Source of the DNA: Microbacterium sp. M28
GTDB taxonomy: Bacteria; Actinomycetota; Actinomycetes; Actinomycetales; Microbacteriaceae
DNA: 64,000 nucleotides
Assembly (NCBI RefSeq): GCF_025836995.1
Contig: NZ_CP107546.1
Location: forward strand, 2,542,001 to 2,606,000
Direction of reading: 5' to 3'
Numbering within the stretch: position 1 is the stretch's first letter; each line of letters begins with the position of its first letter. The translations under genes and the position numbers were made by a program. Below, piece by piece: positions 30,598 through 39,585 of this stretch. Below the pieces are notes generated by a model. That model saw only the letters and a list, made by a program, of their open reading frames with translations, ran no database searches and was not told the origin of the DNA.

Positions 30598-30631
30598 GAT
30601 ACAGAGTTGTATCGGATACATTCGTGTATCC
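30598..30631. promoter_or_regulatory. tandem TetR operators
   Basis: Two palindromes of the same form: GATACA-N4-TGTATC at 30598-30613 and GGATACA-N4-TGTATCC at 30614-30631, with centres 17 bases apart. On the plus strand they begin at a -10-like TAGGAT (30595-30600), so bound repressor would cover the start of the MMPL transcript. On the minus strand TTGGAT (30628-30633) and TACAAC (30606-30611), spaced 16, could serve the TetR gene. Confidence 0.75.
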
Positions 30632-30660
30632 AATCCGCGCCGGCCCCACGGAGGATCCTC

Positions 30661-33417
30661 GTGTCCACACTCCTGTCGTCCCTCGGACGCTGGTCGTTCC
30701 GCCACCCCTGGCGGGTGCTCGTCTCCTGGCTTCTGGTCCTGGGCATCGCCGGCGGCGGCGCGCTCGTACTGGGCACCGGAACCGATAACACGTTCTCGAT
30801 CCCCGGCACCGAATCCCAGGCCGGACTCGAGCAGCTCTCGCGCTCGTTCCCCCAGGTGAGCGGCACGAACGCGCAGTTCATCGTCGTGGCGGCCGACGGC
30901 GACAGCATCACCGACGACGCCTACCGGACCGAGATCGAGGATGCCGTCGCCGAGCTCGAGGATCTCGACGGCGTGCTCGCGGCGACCTCCCCGTACGACG
31001 AGATGGTCGACGGGATGATCAACGAGGACGAGACCGCCGCGATCGTCCAGCTGCAGTTCGACGGCCAGTCCACCGATGTGTCGGCCGAGACCAAGGACGA
31101 GCTCTCCTCGGTCGTCGACGACCTGTCCTCCGCCCTGCCGGACGGCAGCGAGTCCGCACTCGGCGGCGACCTGTTCGCGACGTCGATCCCCGGCGTCACG
31201 ATCACCGAGGCGATCGGACTGCTCATCGCCCTGATCGTGCTCATCGTCACCTTCCGCTCCTTCGCCCTCGCCGGCCTGCCGCTCGCCACGGCGATCCTGG
31301 GCGTCGGGATCTCGATGGCCGGCATCTTCGCGGCCACCGCTTTCGCGCCGGTGTCCTCGACCACGCCGCTGCTCGCACTCATGCTCGGCCTCGCCGTGGG
31401 CATCGACTACGCGCTGTTCATCATGGCCAGACACCAGGACCAGGTGCGGGAGGGCGTTGGCCCCGAGGAATCCGCGGCGCGCGCGGTCGGCACCGCCGGC
31501 TCCGCCGTCGTGTTCGCCGGCATCACGGTGCTCATCGCGCTGATCGGGCTCGGCTTCGCGGGCATCCCGTTCCTGACCACGATGGGTATCGCGGCATCCG
31601 TCGCCGTCGCGATCGCCGTGGCCATCGCCGTGACCCTGACGCCCGCTCTGCTCGGCTTCATGAAGGGCCGTGTGATCGGCTGGAAGCGCAAGCCCCGCCC
31701 GGCGAAGACGACAGGAGAACTGCGCCGCTCCTTCAGCCAGCGCTGGGTCGGCGGCATCACGAAGCGTCCGATCCTCACCTCCCTCGCCGTGATCGTCGGC
31801 CTCGGCGTCATCGCGATCCCCGCCCTGAGCCTGAACCTCGCGCTGCCCAACGCGGGCGTGCTGCCGAAGGACTCCGAGGCGCGGCAGAGCTATGACCTCG
31901 TCGCGGAGGAATTCGGCCCCGGCTTCAACGGCCCGCTCATCGTCACCGGCACGATCGTCACCTCGAACGACCCGCTCACGCTCATGGAGGACCTGGGCGA
32001 TGCCGTCGCGGAGATCGACGGCGTGAAGGAGGTCGCCCTCGCGACGCCGAACGAGACGGCGGACACCGGCATCGTGCAGGTGATCCCGGAGACGGCCCCC
32101 GACGACCCAGCCACCAGCGAGCTGGTGCGCGAGCTGCGCTCGCATCACGACGAGTGGCTGGACGAGTTCGGCATCGATGTGAAGGTCACCGGCTTCACCG
32201 CCGTCGCGATCGACATCTCCGACCAGCTCGGCGCCGCGCTTCTTCCCTTCGGGATCTTCGTGATCGGGTTGTCGCTGATCCTGTTGACGATCGTGTTCCG
32301 CTCGCTGTGGGTGCCGATCACGGCCGCGCTCGGATACTTGCTGTCGATCATCGCCGCGTTCGGCGTCGTGGGTGCGGTGTTCGAATGGGGCTGGTTCGCC
32401 GATGCGCTGCATGTGGCCAAGGTGGGCCCGATCATCAGCTTCATGCCGATCGTGCTGATGGGCGTGCTGTTCGGCCTCGCGATGGACTATCAGGTCTTCC
32501 TGGTCTCCCGCATGCGCGAGGACTTCGTGCACGACAAGGCATCGAAGAGCGCGGACCGCGCAGAGCGCAGGGATGCCGCGATCCGCGCCGTGCGCACCGG
32601 CTTCAGCGGTTCGGCCAAGGTCGTCACCGCTGCGGGGCTCATCATGTTCGCCGTGTTCGTCGCGTTCGTCCCCGAAGGGGATTCTTCGCTCAAGCCGATC
32701 GCTCTCGGCCTCGCCGCGGGCATCGCGATCGACGCCTTCCTCGTGCGGATGACGCTGATCCCGGCGCTCATGGCCATCCTCGGCCAGCGCGCGTGGGAGC
32801 TGCCGCGCTGGTTGGAGCGGATCCTGCCCAGCGTCGACATCGAGGGCGAAGCCGTGGAACGCGAACGGCACCTGGCCTCGTGGCCGGGCGATGACTCCAT
32901 CGTCGCCGCCGACGATCTCTCGCTCGTGGCCGATGCGCCCGTCGTCGAAGACGTCACGCTGCGTGTCGGTCCCGGCGAAGCGCTGGTCGCGACGGCCCCG
33001 GATGCCCGGGTGCGCCGCGCCCTCGCTCTCGCCGTCGCGGGACGCATCGCCCCCGACGGCGGGCGCCTGCGGGTCGCCGGGCACCTGCTGCCCGGCCGTG
33101 CAGCCTGGGTGCGCGCGCATGTCGGCTGCGTCCTCGTCGACGACGCGGACGCAGCACTCACCGATCTGCGCGAGGCATTGCGCGGTCGCTCCGAGCTCGT
33201 CGTGATCGACGGCATCGACCTGCTGGGCGGCGCGCAGCGCGATCAGGCGACGGCGATGCTGCGGGATGCCGCGGCATCCCGATCCCTGGCCGTGTTCGCC
33301 ACCGCATCCGACGCGTACGTCGCCCGAGCGATCCTGGCGGATGCCGGATGGCCGGATGCCGACGTCCTCGACACACGCCTCCCCCGCCGCACCGAGACCA
33401 CCGAGGTGACCGCATGA
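30661..33417 (+). CDS. MMPL-family exporter with degenerate ABC-like C-terminal domain
   Basis: A 918-residue RND-superfamily MMPL transporter. Two six-helix bundles, each preceded by an extracytoplasmic domain, carry the proton-relay motifs GLAVGIDYALFIMARHQDQ and GLAMDYQVFLVSRMRED. From about residue 743 it continues with about 175 soluble residues that follow the order of an ABC ATPase (ADDLSLVADAPVVEDVTLRVGPGEALVATAP ... LREALRGRSELVVIDGIDLLGG). The P-loop, signature and H-loop residues are missing. GTG 30661 follows GGAGGA. The next gene, a YhgE/Pip protein, overlaps by ATGA, so both form one operon under the divergent TetR. Confidence 0.9.
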   Translation: MSTLLSSLGRWSFRHPWRVLVSWLLVLGIAGGGALVLGTGTDNTFSIPGTESQAGLEQLSRSFPQVSGTNAQFIVVAADGDSITDDAYRTEIEDAVAELEDLDGVLAATSPYDEMVDGMINEDETAAIVQLQFDGQSTDVSAETKDELSSVVDDLSSALPDGSESALGGDLFATSIPGVTITEAIGLLIALIVLIVTFRSFALAGLPLATAILGVGISMAGIFAATAFAPVSSTTPLLALMLGLAVGIDYALFIMARHQDQVREGVGPEESAARAVGTAGSAVVFAGITVLIALIGLGFAGIPFLTTMGIAASVAVAIAVAIAVTLTPALLGFMKGRVIGWKRKPRPAKTTGELRRSFSQRWVGGITKRPILTSLAVIVGLGVIAIPALSLNLALPNAGVLPKDSEARQSYDLVAEEFGPGFNGPLIVTGTIVTSNDPLTLMEDLGDAVAEIDGVKEVALATPNETADTGIVQVIPETAPDDPATSELVRELRSHHDEWLDEFGIDVKVTGFTAVAIDISDQLGAALLPFGIFVIGLSLILLTIVFRSLWVPITAALGYLLSIIAAFGVVGAVFEWGWFADALHVAKVGPIISFMPIVLMGVLFGLAMDYQVFLVSRMREDFVHDKASKSADRAERRDAAIRAVRTGFSGSAKVVTAAGLIMFAVFVAFVPEGDSSLKPIALGLAAGIAIDAFLVRMTLIPALMAILGQRAWELPRWLERILPSVDIEGEAVERERHLASWPGDDSIVAADDLSLVADAPVVEDVTLRVGPGEALVATAPDARVRRALALAVAGRIAPDGGRLRVAGHLLPGRAAWVRAHVGCVLVDDADAALTDLREALRGRSELVVIDGIDLLGGAQRDQATAMLRDAAASRSLAVFATASDAYVARAILADAGWPDADVLDTRLPRRTETTEVTA

Positions 33418-35579
33418 CCCTCTCCATCGAACGGACCGGATCCTCCCGCAGGTCGCGCACCTGGCTGACGGTGCTGGGCGTACTGCTGCTGCCCGCGATC
33501 ATCGGCGGTGTGCTGGTGGCCGCGCTGCAGAACCCGACCGAGCGCCTCGACACGATGACCGCCGCGGTCGTGAACCTCGACGAGCCGGTGACCATCGACG
33601 GCCAGTACACGCCGCTGGGCCGTCAGCTCACCGCCGGGCTGGTCGAGGGATCGGACGAGCTGGATTCCAACCTCACCTGGGTCCTCTCCAACGAGGACGA
33701 CGCCGCCGAGGGGCTGGCCGACGGCAGCTACCAGGCCGTCATCACGATCCCGGAGAACTTCTCCGAGGCGGCGACCTCGTCCGGACAGGCCATCGCCGCG
33801 GGCGGCGGCGAAGCGGAGCAGGCGACGATCACCGTCGCCACGCCTGAGGACGGACGCGTGGCGGACGACCTCATCACCTCGCAGATCGCGGCGGCCGCCA
33901 CATCGACGATGGGCACGATGCTCAGCGAAGCCACCATGGAGAACGTGCTGGTCGGTTTCACCACCCTGGGTGAGCAGATCGGCGAGGCCGCCGACGGCGC
34001 GACGCAGCTCGCCGACGGCGCGAGCCAGGCCGCGGACGGCGCTTCGGCGCTGCCGGACGGCGCGACCCAGCTCGCGGACGGCGTGACCCAGTTGGGTGAT
34101 GGCGCATCGCAGCTCGGCGACGGCGCGAGTGAGATCTCGGACGGTGCCAGCCAGCTCGCGGACGGCGCGACCCAGCTGGGCGGCGGCGCGGGGTCGCTCG
34201 CGAACGGCCTGGACACGATCGCGACCAAGACGCGGGAAGCCGGAGCGGGCGCAGGGACGCTGGGTCAGGGTCTGATCGCCGGAGCGAACGCGGCGACTGC
34301 GCCGGACGGAAAGCTGAACCAGCTGGTCGGTCTGGCCGGTTTGGTCTCCTCCGAGACCGCGACAACGGCGACATCGATCGAAACGGCCGCGACCGAGATC
34401 GGCGACGTCTCGACGGCACTGGACGACCTCGTCGCGCAGTGCGCGATCGCGGCCCCGTCCGACCCTGCGTTCTGCACGCAGCTCACCACGGCCGCAACGC
34501 AGGCGGAGTCGGCTGCTGCGAAGGCTGACGAAGCTCAGACGGCCGCTCAGACGGCGTCCGGGTACGCAACCTCTCTCAAGACGGGAGTGGAGGCGCTGCC
34601 GCAGGAGATCTCCACTCAGCTCACCGACGCGGGCAACGCAGCCGTCGCTCTCGGCAACGGGTTGAACCAGCTCGCGGGCGGCGTGGACCAGTCCGCAGAC
34701 GGTGCCCGCGATCTCGCGTCGGGTGCGCTCGGACTCGGCTCCGGAGCAGCGGGTCTCGGAGAGGGCGCCGGGCAGCTGGCCAGCGGCGCGGACGAGCTGA
34801 GCTCGGGTGCCGGCCAACTCGGAACGGGCGCATCCCAGCTCGCCGACGGAGCGACCGAGCTCGCCGATGGGCTCGGAGAACTCGCGACGGGTACGGACGA
34901 GCTCGCCGGAGGACTGGGCACGGCCGTCGAGTCGCTCCCGTCGTTCACGGAGGACGAGTCGTCCTCGCTGGCGTCTGTCATCGCCGACCCTGTCTCGTCC
35001 GACACCGGCGCCTCGACGATCTTCGGTCCGACGGCGATCCCATTGCTCGCCGCCGTGGTGCTGTGGTTCGGCGGACTGGCGACCTTCCTCGTGCTGCGTC
35101 CACACACCGCGCGGACGCTCACGTCTCGCCGCCCGTCGATCGCGCTCGCGCTCCGCGCCTTCGCGCCGGCAGCGCTCATCGGCGCCGGCCAGGGTGTGCT
35201 GGTGTCGATCATCGTCCAGATCGTGGCGCAGTACGATGCCGCCGACTGGTGGGCGTTCGCCGGCACCGCCGTGCTGGCGGGTGTCTCGTTCGCCGCGGTG
35301 AACCAGGCGCTGGTGGCGGTGCTGGGCGGCGCAGGCCGTTGGATCAGTGCTCTCGTCGGCGTCCTCGCCATCGCGACCGGACTCATCTCGACGGTGCCCG
35401 CGTGGCTCGCATCGCTCGGGGCCAGCCTCCCGACACAGGCCGCGTTCACCGGGCTGATCAGCGCGAACGGAGCCGCCGTCGCCTCGCTGATCGTGTGGGG
35501 CGTGCTGGCGCTCGGCGTCACGACGCTCGCCGTCGCGCTGCGACGGACGACGTCCGCGAAGGCGGTCCTCGCCGTCTGA
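33414..35579 (+). CDS. YhgE/Pip-type membrane protein with heptad repeats
   Basis: A 721-residue YhgE/Pip family protein. One N-terminal helix (TWLTVLGVLLLPAIIGGVLV) is followed by a long extracytoplasmic region and a C-terminal block of five to six helices. The outer region contains two arrays of seven-residue repeats of the form ADGAxQL (about residues 185-265 and 416-502), separated by a helical stretch. The family includes the phage receptors YueB and Pip and the type VII secretion component EsaA. Start ATG overlaps the MMPL stop (ATGA). It probably works with that pump at the cell surface (inference). Confidence 0.88.
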   Translation: MTLSIERTGSSRRSRTWLTVLGVLLLPAIIGGVLVAALQNPTERLDTMTAAVVNLDEPVTIDGQYTPLGRQLTAGLVEGSDELDSNLTWVLSNEDDAAEGLADGSYQAVITIPENFSEAATSSGQAIAAGGGEAEQATITVATPEDGRVADDLITSQIAAAATSTMGTMLSEATMENVLVGFTTLGEQIGEAADGATQLADGASQAADGASALPDGATQLADGVTQLGDGASQLGDGASEISDGASQLADGATQLGGGAGSLANGLDTIATKTREAGAGAGTLGQGLIAGANAATAPDGKLNQLVGLAGLVSSETATTATSIETAATEIGDVSTALDDLVAQCAIAAPSDPAFCTQLTTAATQAESAAAKADEAQTAAQTASGYATSLKTGVEALPQEISTQLTDAGNAAVALGNGLNQLAGGVDQSADGARDLASGALGLGSGAAGLGEGAGQLASGADELSSGAGQLGTGASQLADGATELADGLGELATGTDELAGGLGTAVESLPSFTEDESSSLASVIADPVSSDTGASTIFGPTAIPLLAAVVLWFGGLATFLVLRPHTARTLTSRRPSIALALRAFAPAALIGAGQGVLVSIIVQIVAQYDAADWWAFAGTAVLAGVSFAAVNQALVAVLGGAGRWISALVGVLAIATGLISTVPAWLASLGASLPTQAAFTGLISANGAAVASLIVWGVLALGVTTLAVALRRTTSAKAVLAV

Positions 35580-35644
35580 CCTCCCGCGCGCGGGAGGGAA
35601 GACAGATGTCGGCTCCAGGCTCTGAGAACCGGCATCTGTCTTCC
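35580..35644 (+). terminator. double hairpin after the MMPL-Pip operon
   Basis: A perfect 18-base palindrome (35580-35597) directly after the Pip stop is followed by 16-base arms at 35597-35612 and 35629-35644 that pair throughout except one G-U, with a 16-base loop. Probably the operon terminator, without a U-tract. Confidence 0.65.
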
Positions 35645-35681
35645 ATCCCGGTGACGGGGTGAAGGCCGATAAGCTCGATCG

Positions 35682-36269
35682 ATGCGCCGTCCGTTCATGA
35701 GCACACCCGCCCAGCTCGCTTCGCTGGAGGGGCAGCAGTACCTCGTGCTGCGCCCCGGCGGGATCGTCGCGGACACCTACCGCGCCGTGCAGGCGCAGGC
35801 GCTCGACGACGTCCACGACACCGTGACCCATCCGCACACCGGCCACGTCACCCTGCGGGGCCTCTACGAGCCGGAACGGCGTCACCTCCTGCGCGATCTG
35901 ATCCGCGAGTGGGCCGCCGACCAGCATCCGATCGAACTGACCGCAGAGGCGGTCGACGTCTTTCCCGCGCCGTGGCAGATCGTCATCCTCCGGCTCGCCC
36001 GCACGCCCGCACTCGTGAACGCGTACGCGAGTCTGACGACTGCGCTCGACGCCACGGACTTCCGCCGTCTCGGCGAGCTCTCCCTCGAGGAATGGACCTT
36101 CCACCTGTCAGTCGTCTACGGCCGCCATCTCGACGACGGCGCCTGGTCTGAGCTCGAACGCGCATCACTGCGCGACCTGCCCGCAGGCGTGACCGAGACG
36201 GTGTCCGAAGTCGAGTTCGTCTGGTACGAGAACGGTGCCGAGCACTCCGAGGTCATCCCGCTGGGGTGA
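35682..36269 (+). CDS. 2H phosphoesterase (2'-5' RNA ligase-like)
   Basis: A 195-residue LigT-like protein. The two catalytic motifs of the 2H superfamily are present: HVTL at residues 55-58 and HLSV near residue 141. Such enzymes act on cyclic phosphodiesters of RNA or nucleotides; the substrate here is unknown. ATG 35682 lies six bases after TAAGCT (35670-35675), indicating a leaderless mRNA; an internal ATG at 35697 is possible. Convergent with the aminopeptidase gene. Confidence 0.82.
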   Translation: MRRPFMSTPAQLASLEGQQYLVLRPGGIVADTYRAVQAQALDDVHDTVTHPHTGHVTLRGLYEPERRHLLRDLIREWAADQHPIELTAEAVDVFPAPWQIVILRLARTPALVNAYASLTTALDATDFRRLGELSLEEWTFHLSVVYGRHLDDGAWSELERASLRDLPAGVTETVSEVEFVWYENGAEHSEVIPLG

Positions 36270-36292
36270 ACCGGCGGGACGACCTCACCCGA

Positions 36293-37801
36293 TCACCGGT
36301 TCGCAGCGAACGATCGCGCCGATTCCAGCAGCAGCCGAGCACCGAATCCGGTGGCACCGGCCGACCGCCAGGAGTCGTCCTTCTCGGTCTGCATGGTTCC
36401 GGCGATATCGAGGTGCGCCCACGGTGTCGTCCCCACGAAGTGCGCGAGGAACAGTGCCGCCGTCGTGGCGCCGGCGAAGGGTCCCCCGAGGTTCGCGATG
36501 TCGGCGATGTCCGAGTCGAGCTGCTTGCGGTACTTCTTCTCCAGAGGCAGCTGCCAGACGGGCTCGTCTGTCGCCGCCGAGGCCGCGCGGACGAGGTCGA
36601 CCATCGACTGATCGTTGCCGAAGACCGGTGCTGTCGCCGCCCCGAGCGACACGAGTGCCGCTCCGGTCAGGGTCGCGATGTCGATGATCGCGTCGACCCC
36701 CTCCTCGTTCGCGAGCACGAGGGCGTCGCTCATCACGAGCCGCCCCTCGGCGTCGGTGTTCTTGACCTCGATCGTGGTGCCGCCGCGCGCGGTGAGCACA
36801 TCGCCGAGCTTGTACGCGGTGCCGGACGGCATGTTGTCCGTGCACATCAGCCACCCCGTCACCTTCGCGTCGCCACCCGCGTCGCGAAGCGCCGTGAAGG
36901 CGCCGAGCACGGCCGCGGCGCCGCCCATGTCCATCTTCATCAGCAGGTGCATCGGGTCGCTCGGCTTGAGGCTGATGCCGCCCGAGTCGTACATGATGCC
37001 CTTGCCGACGAGGCCGAGATGGCCGGACGGGTCGCCCGACGGCGTGTAGACGAGCTTGATCATGCGGGGTTCCTCGGTCGAGCCCTGATTGACCCCGAGC
37101 AGCCCGCCGCAGCCGAGATCGATGAGCGCCTGCCTGTCGAACAACTCGACCTCGAAGCCGAACCGTCCGCCGAGCTCGACCGCGATCTCACCCATATCGG
37201 TCGCGGTCAGATGCCCCGGCGGGGTGTTGGCCAGGTCGCGGGCGACGATCGTCGCGCGAGCGGACACGACGCCCTGCTCCACCGCATCCGTGGCATCGGC
37301 GGCACCCGGGACGTCGATCGTGAGCTCTGCGAGGTCGACGTGCGTGCTGACGTTCGACAGCACCGTGTAGCGGTACCTCGCGAGCAGCGCGCCTTCGACG
37401 AGAGCGCGGACCGCCTCCTCCGGTGCGATCGCGTTCGGCGCCTCCATCCGGATCGCGATCCGCGCCCGCCGGGTCGCGGTCCGGACGACGCCGGCAGCGG
37501 CGTCGCGCAGCACCGACGAGGAGACGTCGTCGCGGGGGCCGAGCCCCACGACGACGAGGTCGGGTGAGCCGTGCCGCGGCAGCAGCAGGGACGTTCCCGT
37601 ATCTCCCGTGAATCCTGCATCCGTCAGGTCGTCACGCCCGAGACCGAGGCTCTCCGGCACATCGCCATCGCTGTGGACGCCGATGCCGATCGCCTCGGCA
37701 TCCGATGACGATCCGAGCTCGACGCGCGTCGCGGCGAGCGCATCGAGGCCTGGGACGGTGCGGAAGTCAGCCGGGATCAGTTTGTTCGGGCTACGGGTCA
37801 T
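36293..37801 (-). CDS. pepA: leucyl aminopeptidase (M17)
   Basis: A 502-residue M17 cytosolic aminopeptidase. Metal and active-site motifs are VGKGIMYDSGGISLKP, MDMGGAAAVLGAF and NTDAEGRLVMSDAL; the usual GKGITFDSGG is slightly altered to GKGIMYDSGG but the Lys and Asp ligands are kept. ATG 37801 has an ideal AAGGAG seven bases upstream. It removes N-terminal residues from peptides. It lies 31 bases downstream of the AbgT transporter gene in the same direction, suggesting that it processes what AbgT imports. Confidence 0.94.
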   Translation of the reverse strand: MTRSPNKLIPADFRTVPGLDALAATRVELGSSSDAEAIGIGVHSDGDVPESLGLGRDDLTDAGFTGDTGTSLLLPRHGSPDLVVVGLGPRDDVSSSVLRDAAAGVVRTATRRARIAIRMEAPNAIAPEEAVRALVEGALLARYRYTVLSNVSTHVDLAELTIDVPGAADATDAVEQGVVSARATIVARDLANTPPGHLTATDMGEIAVELGGRFGFEVELFDRQALIDLGCGGLLGVNQGSTEEPRMIKLVYTPSGDPSGHLGLVGKGIMYDSGGISLKPSDPMHLLMKMDMGGAAAVLGAFTALRDAGGDAKVTGWLMCTDNMPSGTAYKLGDVLTARGGTTIEVKNTDAEGRLVMSDALVLANEEGVDAIIDIATLTGAALVSLGAATAPVFGNDQSMVDLVRAASAATDEPVWQLPLEKKYRKQLDSDIADIANLGGPFAGATTAALFLAHFVGTTPWAHLDIAGTMQTEKDDSWRSAGATGFGARLLLESARSFAANR

Positions 37802-37832
37802 GGTGGTGCTCCTTCGGTCGGATCGGAAAGCG

Positions 37833-39494
37833 TCAGCCGGCGATGTCCACCGGCGAGCCGGGCCCCCAGGGGATGCCGAGCAGGAACCAGACCACGTAGA
37901 GGGCGGTCCAGGCCAGCAGCATCCACACCGCGTACGGGATCATCAACGCGATGATCGTGCCGATGCCCGCATCCTTCTTGTAGCGCTGGGCGACCGTGAC
38001 CATGAACGGCAGATAGACCATGAGCGGCGTCAGTACGTTCACCGGGGAGTCGCCGACGCGGTAGGCGGCCAGCAGCGTCTGCGGTGCGACGTCGAGCGAG
38101 GCGAAGATCGGGATGAACACCGGCGCGAAGATCACCCACTTGGGTACAAGGCCGGGAAGGATGAAGTCGAGGATCACGATCACGACGATGAACGCGAGCA
38201 GGAGCACGATCGCAGGAACGCTCGCCTGCTCGAGCAGCTCGGCTGCCGAGATGGCAGCCACGGTCGGCAGGTTCGTCCAGTTGAACAGGGCGATGAACTG
38301 CGCGATCATCAGGAACATCACCAGCAGTCCACCCAGCGTGCCGAAGGTCTTCGCGATCGCACCGACCGCGGCATCGCCTCCGCGCAGCGTCTTCGCGCCT
38401 GCCCCGTATGCGACGCCGCACACCAGGAACGCGAGCGAGATGATGAAGACGAGGCTCGCCATGAACGGCGTCGTCCCGATGATGTCGCCGGTCTCGGGAT
38501 CGCGCAGCGGCGCCCCAGGGGGAAGCGTGAGCGCGAGGATCACGACGACGAATCCGAGCAGCGCCCAGAAGGAGAATTTCAGGCCCCTCGCCTCGGCGTC
38601 GTGATCGATGTCCTCCGCGTCATCGGCGATGGTCATCTCGGTGCGATCGTAGCCGCCCAGCCGCTTCTCGGTGACGAACATCGTCACCAGCAGCGCGACG
38701 GCGGTGAGCAGGAAGGTCGAAACGATCCCGAAGTAGAAGTTCTGGGTCACCTCGATCGGCTCCATACCGGCCGAGACGAGGACTTCGTTCGTGACCTCGG
38801 TGAGCATGCTGTCGCTCGGCGTGATGAGCAGGTTCGCGCCGAACGCCGCGCCGACTCCGGCGAACGCCGCGGCCAGTCCGGCCAGCGGATGCCGTCCGAC
38901 GGTCAGGAACGCGGCGGCGGCGAGCGGGACGAGGATCAGGTAGCCGGCATCCGTCGCGACCGATGAGAGAACGCCGACGAAGATGAGGATCGCCGCGATC
39001 AGACGCCGCGGCGCCACCTTGACGACACGGCGGATGAGCGCTCCCATGAGCCCCGCGTGCTCGGCGACGCCGACGCCCGCCATCGCGATGAGCACGACGG
39101 CGACGACGCCGAAGCTCGCGAAGTTGTCGACGAAGGAGGAGAAGAAGAACCTGATGCCCTCGACGGAGATGAGGTTGCGCACCTCGAAGGTGCGCTCCTC
39201 GATCGTGTAGTCCGGAATCACCGCCGGCTGCCCCGTCGTGGTGTCGTACACCGTCCAGCCACCGCCGAACTGCTCGTTCAGCTGCGTGAGCTTGTCCTGC
39301 GGCCCCGGGATGACGACCTCGTCGGTGACCGAGACGCCGACCCACGCGAGGATCGCCGAGAGGACGGCGATGAGGCCGATCAGATAGACGAACATGATCG
39401 TCGGATTCGGCACCTTGTTGCCGACCTTCTCGATCCAGTTCAGGAATCCCTTGTTCGCCGTATCCGGGGCATTCGCCGCCGTCGCTTCAGACAT
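37833..39494 (-). CDS. AbgT-family transporter
   Basis: About 553 residues, AbgT family (p-aminobenzoyl-glutamate transporters; some members are reported as sulfonamide exporters). There are around 12 membrane segments and two re-entrant hairpin regions; the extracytoplasmic loop after the first helix is long. Landmarks: NWIEKVGNKVPNPTIMF, LITPSDSMLTEVTNE and SPVNVLTPLMVYLPFM. ATG 39494 has AGGA eight bases upstream; ATG 39503 is in frame. Forms an operon with the aminopeptidase. Confidence 0.9.
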   Translation of the reverse strand: MSEATAANAPDTANKGFLNWIEKVGNKVPNPTIMFVYLIGLIAVLSAILAWVGVSVTDEVVIPGPQDKLTQLNEQFGGGWTVYDTTTGQPAVIPDYTIEERTFEVRNLISVEGIRFFFSSFVDNFASFGVVAVVLIAMAGVGVAEHAGLMGALIRRVVKVAPRRLIAAILIFVGVLSSVATDAGYLILVPLAAAAFLTVGRHPLAGLAAAFAGVGAAFGANLLITPSDSMLTEVTNEVLVSAGMEPIEVTQNFYFGIVSTFLLTAVALLVTMFVTEKRLGGYDRTEMTIADDAEDIDHDAEARGLKFSFWALLGFVVVILALTLPPGAPLRDPETGDIIGTTPFMASLVFIISLAFLVCGVAYGAGAKTLRGGDAAVGAIAKTFGTLGGLLVMFLMIAQFIALFNWTNLPTVAAISAAELLEQASVPAIVLLLAFIVVIVILDFILPGLVPKWVIFAPVFIPIFASLDVAPQTLLAAYRVGDSPVNVLTPLMVYLPFMVTVAQRYKKDAGIGTIIALMIPYAVWMLLAWTALYVVWFLLGIPWGPGSPVDIAG

Positions 39495-39585
39495 GGCACT
39501 CATCCTGTCGATCCGGCGACGCCTCGTGCAAGCCTTTCGACGAAACAGGTGCGGCCGCGCGGCGCGCGGTCCTATGTTTGACGCA

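Noticed and set aside
30589..33120. Large minus-strand frame opposite the MMPL gene
   Set aside because: Product is an Arg/Asp/Glu/Gly/His-rich shadow; MMPL transmembrane and proton-relay motifs are clear on the plus strand.
33960..34925. Possible CRISPR-like or minisatellite array
   Set aside because: The periodicity is 21 bases with degenerate third positions and stays in frame with protein heptads, so it is coding repeat, with no spacers.
33243..36104. 953-codon minus-strand frame opposite the Pip gene with repeating units
   Set aside because: The repeats are the reverse reading of the Pip heptads; no independent signal peptide, ribosome site or domain.
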